The notes under the pieces were generated by a model that did not search any database, was not told the DNA's origin, and was given only the letters and a program-made list of their open reading frames with translations. This document shows, in pieces, positions 59,905 to 64,000 of a stretch of DNA of 64,000 bases (position 1 is the stretch's first letter; each line of letters opens with the position of its first letter). Made by a program: the position numbers and the translations under genes. Origin of the DNA: Klebsormidium nitens. Its lineage: Eukaryota > Streptophyta > Klebsormidiophyceae > Klebsormidiales > Klebsormidiaceae. The DNA lies in NCBI GenBank assembly GCA_000708835.1, contig DF237057.1:1-64000 (forward strand), read 5' to 3'.

Positions 59905-61118
59905 TCAAAGTCTGGCACGATGCTACTGAGCACGTCATTGATTTCCTCTCCGGCAGGGACCGCAATCCCGCACGACCACAACGCAACACCAACCTGCAAC
60001 AAGCGAAGACTTCTTGATGTCGTGACTTCTTCGTCTTGTCTGCATCCGACAACTTCCGACAGCGTTGACTTTGCAACCTATCAAGTGACCGAACGCGGCC
60101 GCGGCAACGTTCGCAAAGTTCCCCTCATGTTTCGGGGCAGTAACAGGTCCTGACAGCTGGGAAGAGTCTCGTTCGGCACTAATAACCTTCTTTCACAAGC
60201 TCCCTATTAGCAAATCATCTGGGAAGGGGCTGCCCTCGACTCTTTCGTCTTGAAAAAGCAGCTTCCTGGGCTGCCTGTGATGTGTTAGCCCATTGGAATG
60301 TGGCAAAGTTTGTGATTTGGGTCACCCTGGATCCGCTTTTCACAAGGGGAGGGTTTTGTCGACTAAGATGTAGGAGTTTCATTCAAGTGTCTGGGGCACG
60401 TCTATCACGCACCACCCCGTTTTAACCAACTCATGGTAGAATCTCATCAACAACACACTATATCCACCAAAACGACTAGTCCTGGCTTTTGGATCCTCTC
60501 AGCAGACCTCCATCTATCCCCAACCACTCATTTTGGGATTATACGAGCCTGAGCAGAGAACTAATGCAGGCGTGTTTGTCGTTCATTTTGCACACTTGCA
60601 TGGGTTTCTTAACCCAACTGGAGTCTGGACGCTTAACAACGATACTGGAATGCGTTCAAGAGTGCTCCTCCACATCAGACCAGCCATTTGACAGGGTTTC
60701 TTAACCAACTTGACAGGCTTAACCAGCGTTACAGCATTCGTATCCAACTTGACACTTTAATCAATGACTCCTTTCGACATACCGATCTTAATACCCATGA
60801 GTGCACCTTATATACAATTAGCCGCCAGCCAGAAAGAAAATCAGTAAGCAGAGGGTTTATGGAACTCACTGCAGACACCGGGACGCTTCCGGAATGCTCC
60901 TCGTCGTACGTGTTGAACGCTTTTCTCAGAAGCGCCATGCTGTGCTTCTGGATTCGGACGGTCGGCCCCGCCTGAGGCGTTTTCGGACGGGCTTCGGACT
61001 TTGCCCCCGTCCGCGGGCTGCTACTTGCGATCGCTTCATTTGCACCTGCAGCGGCGTCTGCTTCTGGATCGATCCGGAGGTCCGGTTTCCTCGTCATTCT
61101 CGTTGCCGGTGCTGCCAT
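59905..61118 (-). CDS. EF-hand-like (calmodulin-like) gene, first two exons
   Basis: Exon 60870-61118 starts at ATG and ends gca|gtgagt (83 codons). Exon 59905-59993 follows acceptor gcttgttgcag and ends ga|gtgagt (phase 0 in, 2 out). The product begins with a disordered, basic stretch, then MALLRKAFNTYDEEHSGSVP, a helix plus degenerate EF-hand loop (the usual D-x-D-G is D-E-E-H-S-G). The second exon reads CGIAVPAGEEINDVLSSIV, typical of the helix between EF-hands. The remaining exons were not resolved. It is probably a divergent calmodulin/centrin-like protein; calcium binding by the visible loop is doubtful. Confidence 0.5.
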
Positions 61119-62954
61119 TGCAAAATACACAAGCTAAGGTGTCAGCATTGCCGTGCGCACTACCAGAATTCGGGCAGACTCCAATCCCAGTGTTTCTGAT
61201 CTTCGGATGCTATAGTTTTCCAGCGGGTTGCACGGCAGTGCTCCGACCTCTGCTGCGTAAGAACCACCTCTGGGAGTCTGTTAATCAGATCTTGTGGGCT
61301 TCGCTGCACATTCTGATTGATCAGCCTATTGACTTAGTATTGTGTGGAGCCACCTAATCTGTTGCTATGCAGGACGATGCAGGATTATGCAGGACGTCGA
61401 TTGGACTGCAACATCATGAGCAATGCAGCCAATGCAAGTACTTCACAGCTGTCTTGCATCACATTGTCAATCGAATCCCACCGGCATTGCTGACCACATT
61501 CTGCGCTCAGAACCGTGCGGGTAGCTTTCAGTTTGTGTCGCTTGATGGCTCCCACGTTTCCAGCGCCCACTTGGCCACTGGCAATAAAGTGATGACATCA
61601 GACCATGAAGGCATTGGGCTCTTCCCCGTACTCTTGTTTGAATTGTCTGAACTAGCATGCAGCAAGCTAGCTAGGTAAGTCTCTTTGGTCGTCGTGGTCA
61701 GTTTCTTGGTCAACTCAACGAGCCGTGCAGCCGCAGTTCTGACTGTTGTCAACAGTGCTTTAAGGCCCAGGCCCAGGCCAGGGTGACCTTGAGGCTTGGG
61801 TTGTCTGCCGGGACGCACTGCGTGCAGGCCCTGAACGTGCACAGTTTGCACTCTTCACTGGCTTTCAATCTTTCAAGTTTGTACCTCCAGCGGCCAATAA
61901 CTTATATGGCAACCGGATTTACCAGCCAAACAGGTTCAACGACGCGCGCACTTCCTTGTTTCTTTTAGCCGCAGCCTCCAAATCCGGCTCCTACAATCAT
62001 TGAAACTCCGTCTGACGTGGCATTCGAAGTGGCAACTATATTTTGGCGCGAAGGTTTCAAACCTTGCCATTCAAGTTGGCGCCAAATTGTGTTTCTTCAA
62101 GGAAGAATTCAAGAAGTTGAAGTTGGAAGCCTTCAACTTCAAGGCTTCATTGTCAAATTCAAACCCACACTGATCACCAGGCTCTGTCGCAGGACTCCAA
62201 TCCGGTCACCGCTTTGCAGAAGAGCATCCGCAAAGTTGATGCACGCCCAATCACTCTTCCAAGAAGTCCTTGCGTTCCCTTTTGAGTTGTAAGGATTTCT
62301 GCACGGGTGCTGTCAATATCGGATCTTCAAAGTCAACTAATACTATATTGTCCGACCGTTCCCAGCGGCACGTCAGCAATCCAGCTTAGTTCATTTGCGG
62401 CATACTTCTCATTTCAGGAAAAGAACTGTAGTTCGCTAATAGATCAGGCAATCATCCCAACGGGATTTGAAGCAGGACCTGGAGAACCCATACAGCGGCC
62501 ACAGCGCATGTACCAGGTGGGATGTGATTCCGCTTTAAACTTAATTCGTCCTGAAAGCTACAAGGATACTAGTTTATTTATCAAGTGTTCTTTACTTTGC
62601 TTCTCTTGTGCTCTCGTGAGTAGTTTGATGTCTAGTTTCATGCAAGTTTCCGCTGCATCCAATCTGGTGCTTTGAAAAACATACTGAGTATCTTGGAGAT
62701 ATCTTTCGTCCGCTTGTGTGAAGTGCAGAGGTTGGATTCTTAGACATCTTCAATGATGTTCCAGTGCTTTGCATTTCAACAGCGCATAGAGATTTCTGCA
62801 CTCCAGCTTGGCAAAGTGGCTAGAAAACTCTGCATCAAACTAAGCCTGTAACGCAATTTTGAGATACCAAGCGAATAAAATTGTCATCTCTGAGTAATCA
62901 CAAGGAGAAGTTGGATACCATGAAAGCTAACTTCAGATTGCTGATGTCCCAGGG
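61119..62954. other. Intergenic between divergent genes
   Basis: About 1.8 kb with no supported gene. Open frames at 61367-61678 (+) and 61528-61851 (-) overlap and lack splice context. A short imperfect inverted repeat (gaagttgaagttggaagcc / ccttcaacttcaaggcttc) lies at 62114-62150. Confidence 0.5.
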
Positions 62955-64000
62955 ATGGCTGAACCCAAGAAGATCTCCAGCTGGTTAGCAGCAGCGAAGG
63001 CAGCTCCGTCCAAATCGCCGACGCCGTCCCCGCCTAATCACGTCTCCATGGTGAGGGTTTCTCGGCTTCACTAAGCATCTTGCTGTCAATCTTGCTGTCT
63101 ACTTGGTTGATTTGATCCATAAAATGGAAGTGACAATTAAGTCTGCTTGAGTGAAAAGATATTGGACATGCAGAGGTTCTGTGTCTCCCTCGCTTTTCTT
63201 TTCAGCCACAATGGATAAAGCATGTATGGGAGTGCCTGACGACAAAGGTATTGGAGCAAACCAAAACACTCTTCTTAGAATGGCTAGTCAGAAATTTCTC
63301 TTTACTGCTCATGGACTATAGAGAATGGCAGGATGCCCATTCTGTGACTCACTTCTTTTGATAGGCTGTTGCGTTGCTTCCATGCGAATCCCTGCAGCAT
63401 AATGATAACCTAATAACCTAATGTAACCAGGACTCTCTCATCTTCGTCACAGCTTGCGGCTTTGTGCAACACTGAGGTCAGCAAGGACGCCGATGGTTTT
63501 GTGACGGTGGTCCGAGCTAGGAAGTCTCGGTCCCCCCAGAAAGGGAGCGAGCCTCCTCTGCCACAGGGGGACGAGTTCCCTGCTTTGAAGAGTCCCCCAA
63601 AGAGGGGCCAGCCATTAGAAGGGCCTGTAAAGACCAGGAAGGAGGGGAAGAGGAAGGACGGGCATAAGGACAGAGCAGAGAACAAGCGAGAGGAGAAAGA
63701 AGCCGGCAGATTGGGAGAGTCGACTGGCATCATGGAGAAAAATGCTGGTGCAGAGGCACCGGACCTCAACCGAGGGGAGGGGAGCAGGATCAACACTCAG
63801 GAAAGACTCCAGGCCCCGACAGGCCCTCTGGAGAAAGAGCAAATGGGGAGCAATGGAAAGAGCAGAGAAGGGGGTCTCACAAAGGCGATCAGCGAGGCGG
63901 GCAAGTTGAGGGTGCCCCCCTCGCGTGAGGTCACTGCCGAGTTCGACGGCCTCATGACCGAGCTCCTGAGTGGCCTGCGACTACAAACGTCAGGACAGGG
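62955..64000 (+). CDS. 5' part of an unrecognised gene, three exons to the window edge
   Basis: Exon 62955-63050 (MAEPKKISSWLAAAKAAPSK..., donor atg|gtgagg), a 42-base exon 63206-63247 (PQWIKHVWECLTTK, acceptor ttttcttttcag, donor aag|gtattg) and exon 63453-64000, open to the edge. All junctions are phase 0. The third exon starts LAALCNTEVSKDADGFVTVV and then becomes Lys/Glu/Arg/Gly-rich low complexity. DADGFVTVVRARK resembles the D-G-F/W-T-V-V-R/K motif in some RNA-binding and ribosome-assembly proteins, a weak hint only. The right end is cut by the window. Confidence 0.65.

Overview
The window is nuclear DNA of a eukaryote. Its genes are split by GT-AG introns of roughly 60 to 1,900 bp, exons are GC-rich at third codon positions, and there are no operons or bacterial ribosome sites. 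The gene set fits a green-lineage organism such as a streptophyte alga (a Klebsormidium-like genome would suit): a RecD2-type helicase, PIG-P, an HRD3/SEL1L ERAD adaptor, a U-box protein, a Crinkler-type nuclease-kinase, and two proteins that look axonemal. The organism call is inference; the gene models were built by hand from splice sites and reading phase.

Layout. 1-311 (+): last two exons of an unrecognised gene. 422-10644 (+): ten-exon RecD2-like helicase. 11707-12729 (+): intronless protein with four C-x2-C-x22-C-x2-C units. 13384-13933 (-): weak two-exon candidate. 15418-24396 (-): eleven-exon PG-rich repeat protein. 24708-26733 (-): four-exon PIG-P. 28528-36770 (+): nine-exon HRD3/SEL1L. 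36771-42711: 5.9 kb with no gene I can support. 42712-46458 (+): two-exon U-box protein. 48223-52718 (+): six-exon Crinkler-type protein. 54272-59256 (-): about eight-exon coiled-coil protein. 59905-61118 (-): start of an EF-hand-like gene. 62955-64000 (+): first three exons of an unrecognised gene that runs off the right edge.

Two genes belong to endoplasmic reticulum biology (PIG-P in GPI-anchor synthesis, HRD3 in ERAD) and lie head to head. The U-box protein is a likely ubiquitin ligase. The PG-rich and coiled-coil proteins look like cytoskeletal or flagellar components.

The most striking observation is structural. In at least four genes, half-exons have been tandemly duplicated across exon-intron junctions, leaving arrays of decaying 'ghost' half-exons in the introns with a period of about 120-190 bp. 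Ghosts of exon starts lie upstream of the real exon and ghosts of exon ends lie downstream, as junction-spanning tandem duplication predicts. Many ghosts keep a usable AG acceptor or GT donor followed by an in-frame stop, so they are candidate decoy or poison splice sites.
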